A stretch of DNA of 43,719 nt, taken from positions 1 through 43,719 of the forward strand of contig JACPZP010000066.1 of NCBI GenBank assembly GCA_016195405.1, read 5' to 3'. The notes under the pieces were generated by a model that was not told where the DNA came from, ran no database searches, and was given only the letters and a program-made list of their open reading frames with translations. This DNA comes from Planctomycetota bacterium (GTDB taxonomy: Bacteria > Planctomycetota > Planctomycetia > Gemmatales > Gemmataceae). This document shows positions 7,591-16,172 of this stretch, one piece after another (positions within the stretch are counted from its first letter, which is position 1; the number at the start of each line of letters is the position of its first letter). The translations under genes were made by a program, and so were the position numbers.

Positions 7591-8886
7591 CTACGCAGCC
7601 GACGCCCGGTTGCCTTCGCACCTCCCGCCGCTCCGAACGCACTCCTCTTCGAGCGCGTTCTCAAGGATATCGAGTCCTTCGTCCAAGATTTCGTAGCTCG
7701 TCGTAAGTGGCATCAGGCACTTGATGACTTCATCTTCAGGGCCGGCGCGCTCGATGATGAGGCCGTGCCGGAACGCATTGGCGGTGATCGCCGCCGCACG
7801 CTTGGGGTCGGCACAGAGGATGCCCTGCATCATGCCGCGCCCTTTCACCTTGATCAGGTCGGGAGAGAAGCGCTCGATCATCGTCTCCAGCCGATGGCGC
7901 AGGTGTTCCGACTTTTCGGCCACTTCCTCGGCGAAGTCCGGCGTTCGCCAGTAATGTTCAAGCGCCGCGGTCGCGGTGACGAAAGCGTGGTTGTTGCCAC
8001 GGAAGGTGCCGTTATGCTCTGCCGGCTTCCACATGTCGAGCGAGCGCTTGATCAACACGACGGAGAAGGGCAGACCGTAGCCGGATAGGGACTTCGACAG
8101 CGTGACCATGTCCGGCTTGATGCCGGCCGGCTCGAAGCTGAAGAAAGTTCCCGTGCGGCCGCAACCCGCCTGGATGTCATCCACGATGAACACGATGCCC
8201 CGCTCATTGCAAAGACTCTGAAGGCGCCTGAGCCATTTACATCGCGCGGCATTGAGTCCGCCTTCGCCCTGCACCGTCTCGACGATCACCGCCGCGGGCA
8301 TGTCGATGCCGCTCGAACGATCGGCGAGCATGCGGTCGAGATAGGCGATGGTGTCCATCTCGTCGCCCATGTAGCCGTCGTAAGGCATCGAGGTCCCGCC
8401 CATGAGCGGCATGCCGGCCGCCCGGCGAAAATACTCATTGCCGGTGACGGCAAGCGCGCCCGACGACACGCCATGAAAGCCGTTCGTGAAGAAGATGACG
8501 TTGGTGCGCCCCGTGGCCTTGCGGGCGAGCTTCAGCGCCGCTTCGACCGCGTTCGTCCCAGTCGGCCCCGTAAACTGGACGACATAATCGAGACCGCGCG
8601 GCGCCAGAATAATCTCCTGAAATGCTTCGAGGAACTTTTCCTTGGCGGCGGTGTGCAGATCGAGGCTATGCGTGATCGCGTCCGACTCGATGTAATCGAT
8701 GAGCGCCCTCTTGAGGACTGGATTGTTGTGCCCGTAATTCAATGACCCCGCGCCTGCAAGAAAGTCCAAGTAGCGGCGGCCTTGTGCATCCCATAGCTCC
8801 GTGCCGAGGGCCCGGTTGAAGACCACCGGAAAGGATCTCGCGTAGGACTGTACCTTGGATTCGTTTCGGGCAAAGATGTCGTTCAT
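7591..8886 (-). CDS. ectB: EctB-like diaminobutyrate--2-oxoglutarate aminotransferase
   Basis: This is a 431-residue class III PLP aminotransferase. The cofactor signature GPTGTNAVEAALK lies at 107-119, the PLP-contacting Asp in IVDDIQAGCGRTG near 236-237, and the Schiff-base Lys265 in TLSKSLSGYG. The early segment FLAGAGSLNYGHNNP and the QAGCGRTG motif match diaminobutyrate 4-aminotransferases, which convert aspartate semialdehyde and glutamate to L-2,4-diaminobutyrate in ectoine, siderophore and poly-diaminobutyrate pathways. No ectA or ectC lies nearby, which argues against ectoine. The ATG at 8886 is chosen over the longer frame to 8985 because family proteins begin about here. It is probably the first gene of the leftward cluster supplying monomer to the synthetase at 2689-6810. 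A homoserine dehydrogenase elsewhere in the window draws on the same aspartate semialdehyde pool. Confidence 0.85.
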   Translation of the reverse strand: MNDIFARNESKVQSYARSFPVVFNRALGTELWDAQGRRYLDFLAGAGSLNYGHNNPVLKRALIDYIESDAITHSLDLHTAAKEKFLEAFQEIILAPRGLDYVVQFTGPTGTNAVEAALKLARKATGRTNVIFFTNGFHGVSSGALAVTGNEYFRRAAGMPLMGGTSMPYDGYMGDEMDTIAYLDRMLADRSSGIDMPAAVIVETVQGEGGLNAARCKWLRRLQSLCNERGIVFIVDDIQAGCGRTGTFFSFEPAGIKPDMVTLSKSLSGYGLPFSVVLIKRSLDMWKPAEHNGTFRGNNHAFVTATAALEHYWRTPDFAEEVAEKSEHLRHRLETMIERFSPDLIKVKGRGMMQGILCADPKRAAAITANAFRHGLIIERAGPEDEVIKCLMPLTTSYEILDEGLDILENALEEECVRSGGRCEGNRASAA

Positions 8887-9407
8887 GGCTGCACCAATTA
8901 GGATTGCGTTTTTCGTCGAGAAGCATGAAAGCAGCCGGTGCGCCAATCGCGATCTTTGTTCTACGCGATGCAGCCTCAAGATCATGAATGGGAATAGATT
9001 AGGGAAACGACAGCGGCTCTTAACGCGACGGCGTGATATTCAGGTAGTCCTATACTCGTCTCGCAAGAGAGACACGGTGATACCTAAATGATTCAGATGG
9101 CGTATCCAATCGAAACGCACCGCGCGCCCGCCAGCGTGGTCGACTACTCAGCAGAAAACGAGCGCGTCGAAGGTGAATTCATAAGTGCTTGGTAATAAAT
9201 GGGTTCAGGATTTCGTTTCTCTCGAGCGACACGTTTTGCATAATGGCACCCCCGGGATTGTCCGTATGTCCAAACTTCGATGAGAAAGTCCCTCGTTCGC
9301 CATCTGTCCGTTCCACAACCGCAAATTCGTTCAAGACTTGCATTCGCCGGCCCCGTATGATGCGGGCGCTTCCCACGCAACCGCGCTAATTAGAGGAGAC
9401 CACTCCC
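8887..9407. other. Divergent intergenic region
   Basis: About 520 bases separate the leftward aminotransferase gene from the rightward propeller gene. Open frames here are short, overlap one another and show no family features. GAGGAG at 9393-9398 is the ribosome-binding site of the gene at 9408. Promoters for both directions must lie here or nearby, but I cannot name one with confidence. Confidence 0.4.
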
Positions 9408-10736
9408 ATGTTCACATTCGCACTGTCGCTGGCTCTGACTCTTGGCGGCGACGACAAGCTCCCATCTAACGGCACCGAGCCGAACTGGTCGCGCGACGGC
9501 TCGAAGATCGCTTTCGGCGTCTCGGAGGGGAAGGAGCGTTCCCTCTGGACGATGAGCGCCGACGGGTCGAACCCGCGCAAGCTTGTGCCGGCCGGGGAGA
9601 GCCAGCACTACCTTCGATGGTTTCCCGATAGTTCGCGCCTTGCTTTTGTCGCCAAGGCCGGCGACGGCTTCGAATTCTTTTCGATCAATCCCGATGGCAC
9701 CGACCGCAAGCCGCTCCTTCCCGAAAAAGCGCCCAAGCCCGGACTCGTTCCCATCGAATGGTCCGCCGACGGGAAGTGGGTCGCTTACCCCAGCCGGCCG
9801 GCGAAGGGCGCCCCGCCTAAGGTGGTCATTGTCGATCATGCCTCGGGCGACGTCGTCGGTTGGACGCCCGGAACGGAGTTCTCCCACAGCTCCAGTTTCT
9901 CTCCCGACGGCAATCAGCTCGTGTATCTGTCGCAACGTAAGATGTGGCTGGCCGACGCTCGTGGACAAAACGGCCAGGTCATCGTCGAGGGTACACCGGA
10001 ATCCTTTCCGATCGATCCAACCTGGTCTCCCGACGGCAAGCTCATTCTCTATGGTCTCAACAATCAAGAATATTGCGAGCTTTGGACCGTTCGGCCCGAC
10101 GGCGCCCAGCGCAAACGCCTCTATTCCTCGCCCTTGCGGTTCTTCTATCCGACCTGGTCTCCCAAGGGAGACCGCATTCTCATGGCGATGCGCCAGACCG
10201 ATAAATGGGACCTATGGCTCTTCACCATCGATCGCGAAGGCAAAAACCTCGCGCGCGTCGTCGGCGAGGAATCCGGCGCCCCCATTTTCACGCTCCTTGG
10301 CGATTACAAGATCGAAGGCCAAGCCTGGCCCAAACCGGGCGAGGCGCCGCAGACGCAAACCGGAACCTCGAAGTGGTCGCGAGCGCTGGGCGGCAACGTC
10401 GTCCGCGAACATTGGAACATCAGTACCGGCAAGCGGCCCTTCGTGGGCGAGCTGAGCATCACGCGCAGCGCCCCCAACACCTACGAAGCCGTGCAGCTCA
10501 ACGAATGGACCGGCGAGCAGCAGTTCTTCACCGGCACCTGGGACGGCGCCTTGCGTATACTCACTTTCGATCGCGTGTTGCCAGAACACGCTGGCGAAGC
10601 GCCCAAACGCGAATTCGTGCGAATGAACTATCATTTCGAGCCGGACGGTTCGTTTCGCCGGGAAACGTTCGTGGGCGATCCTAAAGGAAAGCTGGTCAAG
10701 CAGTCGGAGCTGCGCTATGTCAAAGTTGCGGGGTGA
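9408..10736 (+). CDS. TolB/WD40-like beta-propeller protein
   Basis: This 442-residue protein contains repeated PD40-type blades with the pattern W-S-x-D-G (PNWSRDGSKIAFG, IEWSADGKWVAYP, SFSPDGNQLVYLS, TWSPDGKLILYG, TWSPKGDRILMAM), together forming a propeller over residues about 20-310. The C-terminal 120 residues form a beta-rich tail resembling a small lipocalin-like or jelly-roll domain. A short hydrophobic N-terminus (MFTFALSLALTLGG) may act as a secretion signal. The start is well supported by GAGGAG 9 bases upstream. Such proteins commonly read out cell-surface or periplasmic interactions, but no catalytic residues are evident. It is monocistronic: the next gene on the strand is more than 500 bases away, and the pseudogene opposite overlaps its 3' end. 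Confidence 0.7.
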   Translation: MFTFALSLALTLGGDDKLPSNGTEPNWSRDGSKIAFGVSEGKERSLWTMSADGSNPRKLVPAGESQHYLRWFPDSSRLAFVAKAGDGFEFFSINPDGTDRKPLLPEKAPKPGLVPIEWSADGKWVAYPSRPAKGAPPKVVIVDHASGDVVGWTPGTEFSHSSSFSPDGNQLVYLSQRKMWLADARGQNGQVIVEGTPESFPIDPTWSPDGKLILYGLNNQEYCELWTVRPDGAQRKRLYSSPLRFFYPTWSPKGDRILMAMRQTDKWDLWLFTIDREGKNLARVVGEESGAPIFTLLGDYKIEGQAWPKPGEAPQTQTGTSKWSRALGGNVVREHWNISTGKRPFVGELSITRSAPNTYEAVQLNEWTGEQQFFTGTWDGALRILTFDRVLPEHAGEAPKREFVRMNYHFEPDGSFRRETFVGDPKGKLVKQSELRYVKVAG

Positions 10737-11142
10737 CGCAATCCAGCAAGTCGCTGTTCTTTCTCTTTAACGGGCGCCTTCTGTTGCTTCAGTCTCATGT
10801 GCAATTGTGTCGTCGTGTCGGAGAACATGTAGAGGTCGATTTGGTAAGTGGCGTATCCCGGCGCCGACACTTGCAGCTTGTAATCGCCCTAAGGGATTTC
10901 TTTAAGTGAATACTTACCTTTATCGTCCGTTTTTGCAGTGAGTTTGACGGAACGGAGCCTCGCGTCGTCGGGGTGGCCGAGCAACGTCACGGTGGCATCG
11001 GCGAGCCCAGTGTTGTCCCTCACGCCAACCACATTGCCGTTCATCAGGCAGCGGCCGGATTGAGCCTGTGCCCAGGTGTCGGGACGGCCAGTACGAACAG
11101 AATCGTCAGAACCGGCCATTTGACGCTCGTAAATGGCTTCAT
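10715..11142 (-). pseudogene. Secreted carboxypeptidase-regulatory-like domain gene, frameshift and nonsense
   Basis: An ATG at 11142 behind AGGGG starts a good signal peptide (MKPFTSVKWPVLTILFVLAV), which runs into stops after about 30 codons. The mature part lies in another frame: MNGNVVGVRDNTGLADATV and KTDDKGKYSLKEIP, a beta-sandwich typical of carboxypeptidase regulatory-like domains. This frame meets a TAG at 10889-10891. Past it the domain continues (GDYKLQVSAPGYATYQ) for about 57 codons to 10715. The gene thus carries one frameshift near 11050-11070 and one amber codon where the family usually has Pro or Glu before GDY. TAG rules out selenocysteine. Its end overlaps the tail of the opposite gene by 22 bases. 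Confidence 0.72.
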
Positions 11143-11237
11143 CAGTTTTCCCCTTGCCTGAAATAATGACGAGGCCGACCACTTCACTTAGATATCTATT
11201 GCAGTCCTGCTACAATGGCATCAAGTAAGGGAAACCT

Positions 11238-11498
11238 ATGAGTCTGGTGCTTGAACTGCCCCGCGAACTGGAAACCGAGCTCGAAGCCGAGGCCGCCGAG
11301 CTCGGCCTCCCACTCCCCGAATACGTCTTACGCCTCCTTGCGGCGGGGCGCGGACCGAGTCCGGTGCCGCGCACCGGCGCGCAGTTGCTGGCTTACTGGC
11401 ATGATGAGGGGCTCGTCGGCACGCGTACGGATATTGCGGAAAGTTCAGCGCATGCCCGCGCTCTGCGGGACCAAGCGCAAAGGAGGGCGCGGCCGTAA
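11238..11498 (+). CDS. VapB-like antitoxin partner
   Basis: This is an 86-residue acidic protein. Its N-terminal part (LVLELPRELETELEAEAAELGLPLPEYVLRLL) reads as a beta-strand followed by two helices, as in ribbon-helix-helix antitoxins. The C-terminal part is a flexible, Arg/Ala-rich tail that could wrap the toxin. AAGGGA lies 8 bases before the ATG. The PIN gene begins 3 bases after its stop, so the pair is an operon. The antitoxin role is inferred from this arrangement and predicted fold, since no family motif is decisive. Confidence 0.65.
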   Translation: MSLVLELPRELETELEAEAAELGLPLPEYVLRLLAAGRGPSPVPRTGAQLLAYWHDEGLVGTRTDIAESSAHARALRDQAQRRARP

Positions 11499-11501
11499 CC
11501 G

Positions 11502-11882
11502 ATGGATCTCGTGGATACCGACGTGCTGATCGATGTGCAGCGCGGTCATCCGCCGGCGCTCGCGTGGTTCGCTGGACTGTCAGACCTTCCCGCGGTCCCT
11601 GGCTTCGTAGTTATGGAGTTAGTTCAGGATGCCCGCAATTCCCGAGAAGTCAGGCGGACGCTCAAGCTCGTCGCGCCGCTGCAGATCATCTGGCCAACAG
11701 AGGCCGATTGCGCTCGCGCCTTGGCTGACTTCACAGCCTATCACCTGTCACACAGCCTGGGACTGCTCGACGCCCTTATTGCTGCCTGCGCGGTTGGCCG
11801 AAAAGCGACCTTGTACACGTTCAACGAAAAACACTACGCTATGGTGCCGCAATTGGTGACTGCCAAACCGTATACGCGGTAG
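11502..11882 (+). CDS. VapC-like PIN-domain toxin
   Basis: This 126-residue PIN protein opens with MDLVDTDVLIDVQRG (Asp5), has Glu39 in VVMELVQ, and Asp90 in LGLLDALIAA. These are the core metal-binding acids of VapC ribonucleases that cleave tRNA or rRNA. The C-terminal motif, often ending in an acidic residue, here reads YTFNEKHY with Asn at that position, as in many active VapC proteins. It is co-transcribed with the antitoxin-like gene 3 bases upstream. It is a different subfamily from the PIN protein at 7105-7545, so the two modules arose separately. Confidence 0.85.
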   Translation: MDLVDTDVLIDVQRGHPPALAWFAGLSDLPAVPGFVVMELVQDARNSREVRRTLKLVAPLQIIWPTEADCARALADFTAYHLSHSLGLLDALIAACAVGRKATLYTFNEKHYAMVPQLVTAKPYTR

Positions 11883-11931
11883 GCGAACAAATCCCACTCC
11901 CGAACGATCCGGACAGACAAGGAGGTCACTC

Positions 11932-13191
11932 TTGAAACCACTTTCACTTCTCGTCGCGGCCTTTGCGTGCGCTCTGCTGGCTTGCACCTTGTGTCCGGCT
12001 GGCGACAACGGACAGGCCGAGGCCAAAGCCGGTGATGCTCAAAAGCCGCCGCCCAAGCCGACGTTGCCGTTTGGCACTCCTGCCGCGCAAGTGGATGCGC
12101 TGATCAAGCAGCACGCAAAGGCCGTGGCTGCTTTCCGAGTGCTTTGGGAAGCGGCCAAAAGCGAAGAGGAGCAGGCGAAGCTGGAGCGCCTCTTCCCCGA
12201 TCCACATCCTTATTCCGTCTTGCTCCTGCAAATTGCGGAGAAGAATCCCAAGGAACCGGCCGCGGTCGATGCCTTGGTTTGGGTGTTTGAAAATCGCGGC
12301 AAGCTGGGGGCTAGCGCCAAAGCGATCCTCATCCGCGATCACCTCATGACTCCGAAGATCGGCCCGCTCTGCCTCAGACTCCGTCATGAATCCGAGAACG
12401 CCGAGAACGCCGCAATCCTCCGCCGCGTGCTGGCCGACAATCCAAGTAAGGAAGCCCAGGCTCAGGCGGCCATGGGGTTGGCGAAACTGCTCCAGGGGCG
12501 AGCCGACTTGGTTCGAGGCATTCAGAAGTCCGAACCAAAGGATCTGCCGAATTGGGAAAAGAGGCTCGGCAAGGACGCCATGGTCAACCTCAAAGGTGCA
12601 AATGCCGCGGACTTGGAAAAAGAGGCCGAAGATCTTTTCGAGCGAATCAGGAAGGACAAAGACTTCGCCGAGACAAGCATCCCTTACGGAGACGGAAAGC
12701 TGACGCTCGGCCAGTTGGCCGGCCGGGAATTGTTCGAGATGCGGCACTTGCAGCCGGGCAAGCTCGCCCCGGACATCGTCGGCGAGGACATCGACGGCCA
12801 GCCGATGAAACTCTCCGACTTTCGCGGCAAGGTGGTGCTCTTGGATTTTTGGGGACTGTGGTGAGGGCCCTGCCTCGTCATGCACGAACACGGGCGGTCG
12901 CTCGTGAAAAAGCTCCAAGGCAAACCCTTCGTGATCGTCGGCGTCAACAGCGATTCCAACCGCGAGAAAGTCAAGCAGTATTTGGCCAAGGAAAAGTCCG
13001 GCTGGCGTTCCTTCTGGGACGGCGGCTCGACCGACGGCCCCATCCAGGCCCAATGGAATATCCAAGGCTACCCGACCATGTACCTAATCGACCACAACGG
13101 CGCTATTGTGGCCCGAACATACGCTATGGGCGAAGGCAGCGAAGTGATCGAACGCACAGTCAAGGCGGCGGAGGCGGCGCTGCGAAAGTAA
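11932..13191 (+). CDS. Secreted thioredoxin-fold selenoprotein with UGPC redox motif
   Basis: One frame with an internal UGA gives 419 residues. The TTG start at 11932 follows AAGGAGGT (11919-11926), in nearly the same context as the paralog's start at 1399. The N-terminus is a signal peptide, perhaps a lipoprotein (LLAC, Cys18). Residues about 40-270 are helical and match the paralog (ERLFPDPHPYSVLLLQIAEKN; EMRHLQPGKLAPDI). The redoxin domain starts near 277 with LSDFRGKVVLLDFWGLW, then UGA at 12862-12864 (residue 311), then GPC (Cys314): WUGPC replaces the classic WCGPC. It continues through RSLVKKLQGKPFVIVGVN to cis-Pro381 in QGYPTMYLID and ends at 13191. It probably exchanges thiols or reduces peroxides outside the cytoplasm. 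UGA in the WCGPC context with an intact fold downstream is strong evidence for selenocysteine. The aldehyde dehydrogenase gene follows after 131 bases. Confidence 0.85.
12883..12906 (+). promoter_or_regulatory. Candidate bacterial SECIS hairpin
   Basis: CACGA (12883-12887) pairs with TCGTG (12902-12906). Inside it CG (12891-12892) pairs with CG (12899-12900) around the loop GGCGGT. The loop starts 28 bases after the UGA, and its GGT sits at +32 to +34, the same place as in the paralog. Weaker than the hairpin at 2291-2306 because of an asymmetric internal loop. Confidence 0.55.
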
Positions 13192-13322
13192 GGCGGCGCG
13201 TGGCTGCCGCGTGCGTGTGGACTCTGGTCTCTTTTTCCTCGATGACTTATCCTGAAAGCATGGTTCTTGTTGCCGCACGTCACGTCAAGCCGAAGCAATG
13301 CATTTACGTTGGGGAGGATGCC

Positions 13323-14837
13323 ATGACCGCAAATATTGAAAAGAGCGTCTCGACGGGCCGTCACTTCATCGGGGGTCACTGGCTGGGACCGGCGTCGCGC
13401 ACCTTCGCCAGTGCCAGCCCGGCCAACGCCAAGGAGCAGATCGGCGCCTTCCCGCACGGGACGAAGGAAGACGCGGATCAAGCGGTCGCCGCGGCTCGCG
13501 TGGCTTTTCCGGCGTGGCGACGCCAAAGCCGCATCCGCCGCGCCGAACTATTCGACAACCTCGCCCAGATCGTCAAGCGCGAGACCGATGCCCTCGCCCA
13601 TTTGATGGCCCGCGAGTGCGGCAAGGTCATTACCGAGTGCCGGGCGGAGGTCGTCGAAGGGCTGCATATGATCCAGTACGTCTTCGGCACAGGGCGGATG
13701 CCGATGGGCGACGTTCTTTCGTCGGAAATCCCGGAAAAAGACGCCTTTATGCGGCGCAAGCCGTGGGGGGTGGCCGCGGTGATCACGCCGTGGAACTTCC
13801 CCTTTGCCGTACCTTTGTGGATGCTCGGACCAAGTTTGCTCGAAGGCAACACGGCCATCTATAAGCCGAGCGAGGACACGCCGGCCATTGGCCAACGCCT
13901 CGTCGAGTTGTTCGAAGAGGCCGGCTTTCCTCCGGGCGTCGTCAACCTTGTGCATGGCGAGGGGGAAGTGGGCGAGGCGCTTGTCAAGAATCCCGGCGTC
14001 AACGTCGTCTTGTTCACGGGAAGCTATGATGTCGGCCGGCACATCCAGGAACTGTCGGCGTCCATGTACGACCGCATCGTCGCCTGTGAGATGGGCAGCA
14101 AGAGCGCCGTCATCGTCTGCGAAGATGCCCGGCTCGATCTCGCTGTGACCTGCGGGCTCATTAGTGCCTTCAAGACCAGCGGCCAGCGCTGCGTTTCCGC
14201 CGGACGAATCCTCGTACATGAAAAACTCTTCGACAAGTTTGCGGAAAAGCTTGTGCAGACGGCCAAGCGCATCCGCATCGGCAATCCGCTCGACTCCGCC
14301 AATTTCACCGGGCCAGTCATCAACCCCGGCGCCGTGGAAAAGATTCTTCGCTACAACGATCTCGCCAAGAAGGAAGGAGCGAACATCCTGCTTGAAGGCG
14401 GCCGGATGTCGGGTGACGGACACGCCGCCGGCAATTTCCTGTCGCCCTTCATCTACCGCCAGACCCACAAAACCGGCGGCCCGCGCACCATCCGTGAAGA
14501 GGTCTTCGGGCCGCACCTGGCTCTGATTCCGTTCAAGAGCAACGAAGAAGCAGTGCAGATCTACAACGATACGGAATATGGCCTGTCGATGGCCGTCATC
14601 ACCGAAGACTTCCGCAAGATGCGCTATTTCCGCGACGAATGCGAATATGGCATGGGTTACGTGAACCTCCCCTGCATCGGCGCCGAAGTGCATTTGCCCT
14701 TCGGCGGCGTCAAAAAGAGCGGCAACGGCCATCCTTCCGCAGCGGGTCTGATCGAGGCCGTGACGCACAAGACGGCGTGGACGGTCAACCACGCGGAAGA
14801 AGTGAAGATGGCGCAGGGTTTGACAACGCAGCTTTGA
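13323..14837 (+). CDS. NAD(P)-dependent aldehyde dehydrogenase
   Basis: This 504-residue protein of the ALDH superfamily oxidises an aldehyde to its acid. Visible landmarks are the oxyanion Asn158 in ITPWNFPF, Lys181 in KPSEDTP, FTGS at 231-234, the general base Glu256 in ACEMGSKSA, the catalytic Cys290 in SGQRCVSAGR, and the C-terminal LPFGGVKKSGNG motif. It has the length of a soluble tetrameric ALDH. The start at 13323 follows GGGGAGG at a good distance; the frame is open far upstream only because it shadows the selenoprotein gene. The sequence resembles semialdehyde dehydrogenases (aminoadipate, succinate or ketoglutarate types), but the substrate cannot be fixed. It is followed 15 bases later by homoserine dehydrogenase, so the two are probably co-transcribed. 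Confidence 0.9.
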   Translation: MTANIEKSVSTGRHFIGGHWLGPASRTFASASPANAKEQIGAFPHGTKEDADQAVAAARVAFPAWRRQSRIRRAELFDNLAQIVKRETDALAHLMARECGKVITECRAEVVEGLHMIQYVFGTGRMPMGDVLSSEIPEKDAFMRRKPWGVAAVITPWNFPFAVPLWMLGPSLLEGNTAIYKPSEDTPAIGQRLVELFEEAGFPPGVVNLVHGEGEVGEALVKNPGVNVVLFTGSYDVGRHIQELSASMYDRIVACEMGSKSAVIVCEDARLDLAVTCGLISAFKTSGQRCVSAGRILVHEKLFDKFAEKLVQTAKRIRIGNPLDSANFTGPVINPGAVEKILRYNDLAKKEGANILLEGGRMSGDGHAAGNFLSPFIYRQTHKTGGPRTIREEVFGPHLALIPFKSNEEAVQIYNDTEYGLSMAVITEDFRKMRYFRDECEYGMGYVNLPCIGAEVHLPFGGVKKSGNGHPSAAGLIEAVTHKTAWTVNHAEEVKMAQGLTTQL

Positions 14838-14852
14838 GCAAGGTATCCACGA

Positions 14853-16172
14853 ATGGAGCCACTCCATATCGCTTTGATCGGCTGCGGCACGGTTGGCAGC
14901 GGCGTCGCCAAATTGCTCTTGGAGCATCCCGACCGGTTAGCGGCGCGGGCGGGTCGGGCTTTGACGCTCAAGCGGATCGTCGTCAAGCATCTCGACAAGC
15001 CGCGGCCGGTGACGTTGCCTCCCGGACTCCTGACCACCGACTTGCGCCAAGTGCTCGATGATCCGCGCATTGACGTCGCGGTCGAAGTCGTCGGCGGCGT
15101 GGACTGGGCGCGCCAGGCAATGCTCGATTTGCTCGCGTCGGGCAAAGACGTGGTTACGGCCAACAAAGCGCTCCTCGCGATGCATGGATCGGAAGTCTTC
15201 GATGCCGGCCGGCGTCACGGCCAGACAATCGCCTTTGAAGCTTCCGTCGGCGGCGGCATTCCGATTATTGGCGCCCTGTCGCATGGGCTGGCCGCGAATC
15301 AGATCCTGTCGCTCCAGGGCATTCTCAATGGCACCTGCAACTTCATTCTTACAGGGATGAGCGAGACCGGCTCCAGCTACGCTGATGCGCTCGCGCTCGC
15401 CCAAAAGCTTGGTTATGCCGAGGCCGACCCGACGCTCGACGTCGACGGCACCGATTCCGCCCACAAGCTCGCCATCCTCGCGCAGATAGCGTTTGGGGTG
15501 AATGTCCCACTCGACGCCATACTGTGCCGCGGCGTGAGCGACATTCAGCAGGACGACATCCGCTACGCCAAAGAGTTGGGCTACACCATCAAACTGCTCG
15601 CCGAAGCCTGGCTCGACGTTCCACCGAGCAAGAAAGGCGGCCAACTGGCGCTGCACGTCTCGCCCGTCATGCTGCGTCATTTGGCGCCGCTGGCCCAAGT
15701 GCGCGACGCCTACAATGCCATCTTCGTTCATGGCGACGCGGTCGGGAGCACGCTTTACTATGGACGCGGCGCAGGGCAGATGCCGACGGCCAGTGCGGTC
15801 GTCGCCGATCTAATCGATCTGGCCACCGGCCGGGCGCAGCGCACCTTCCAGACGCTCAGGCTCTGGTCGGACAATGGCCGCAACATCACGCTGCGGCCCA
15901 CAAGCACGGTGCCGAGCCGGTTCTATCTCCGCTTGATGGTCGGAGATCGCCCGGGCGTGTTGGCTGAGGTGGCCCACATTCTTGCCGAAAATGGCATCAG
16001 CATCGCCTCGGTCATTCAGCACGAAGCTCCGGAAGGCGCGGAGGAGCAGGCGGTGCCGCTCATCATCATGACGCACACGGCGCCGACGGGAAGCTTCACG
16101 GCGACCTTGGAGCATCTGGACGGACTCGATTCCGTGATGGGGCCGTCGGTGTATTATCCGGTGGGGGATTGA
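14853..16172 (+). CDS. hom: Homoserine dehydrogenase
   Basis: This 439-residue enzyme reduces aspartate semialdehyde to homoserine on the way to threonine and methionine. The NAD(P)-binding GCGTVGSGVAKLL lies at residues 10-22. The substrate-domain signature includes EASVGGGIPII, GILNGTCNFI and AEADPTLDVDGTDSAHKLA, with the catalytic Lys at the end of the last. A C-terminal ACT domain from about residue 350 (YLRLMVGDRPGVLAEVAHIL) suggests feedback control by threonine. The length equals that of standard monofunctional bacterial Hom. The start codon follows the aldehyde dehydrogenase stop by 15 bases. The 3' end overlaps the convergent truD gene by 19 bases. Confidence 0.95.
   Translation: MEPLHIALIGCGTVGSGVAKLLLEHPDRLAARAGRALTLKRIVVKHLDKPRPVTLPPGLLTTDLRQVLDDPRIDVAVEVVGGVDWARQAMLDLLASGKDVVTANKALLAMHGSEVFDAGRRHGQTIAFEASVGGGIPIIGALSHGLAANQILSLQGILNGTCNFILTGMSETGSSYADALALAQKLGYAEADPTLDVDGTDSAHKLAILAQIAFGVNVPLDAILCRGVSDIQQDDIRYAKELGYTIKLLAEAWLDVPPSKKGGQLALHVSPVMLRHLAPLAQVRDAYNAIFVHGDAVGSTLYYGRGAGQMPTASAVVADLIDLATGRAQRTFQTLRLWSDNGRNITLRPTSTVPSRFYLRLMVGDRPGVLAEVAHILAENGISIASVIQHEAPEGAEEQAVPLIIMTHTAPTGSFTATLEHLDGLDSVMGPSVYYPVGD

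Noticed and set aside
7591..8886. Ectoine biosynthesis as the role of the EctB-like gene
   Set aside because: No ectA or ectC is near; the adjacent synthetase offers a better fit, though distant ect genes cannot be excluded.
2263..12864. Reading UGA as tryptophan (alternative genetic code)
   Set aside because: Many genes here end in UGA where their families end (hom, the aldehyde dehydrogenase, the 9408 gene), and the internal UGA codons fall on cysteine columns, not tryptophan columns.
11944..13065. A 373-codon leftward open frame that spans the UGA of the selenoprotein gene without interruption
   Set aside because: It is antisense to a gene with a clear fold on the other strand, has no family motif, and arises from the high GC content. 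It could mislead automatic annotation at this very site.
13548..14927. A 459-codon leftward open frame opposite the aldehyde dehydrogenase gene
   Set aside because: The catalytic motifs of aldehyde dehydrogenase are all on the forward strand; the reverse translation shows no domain.
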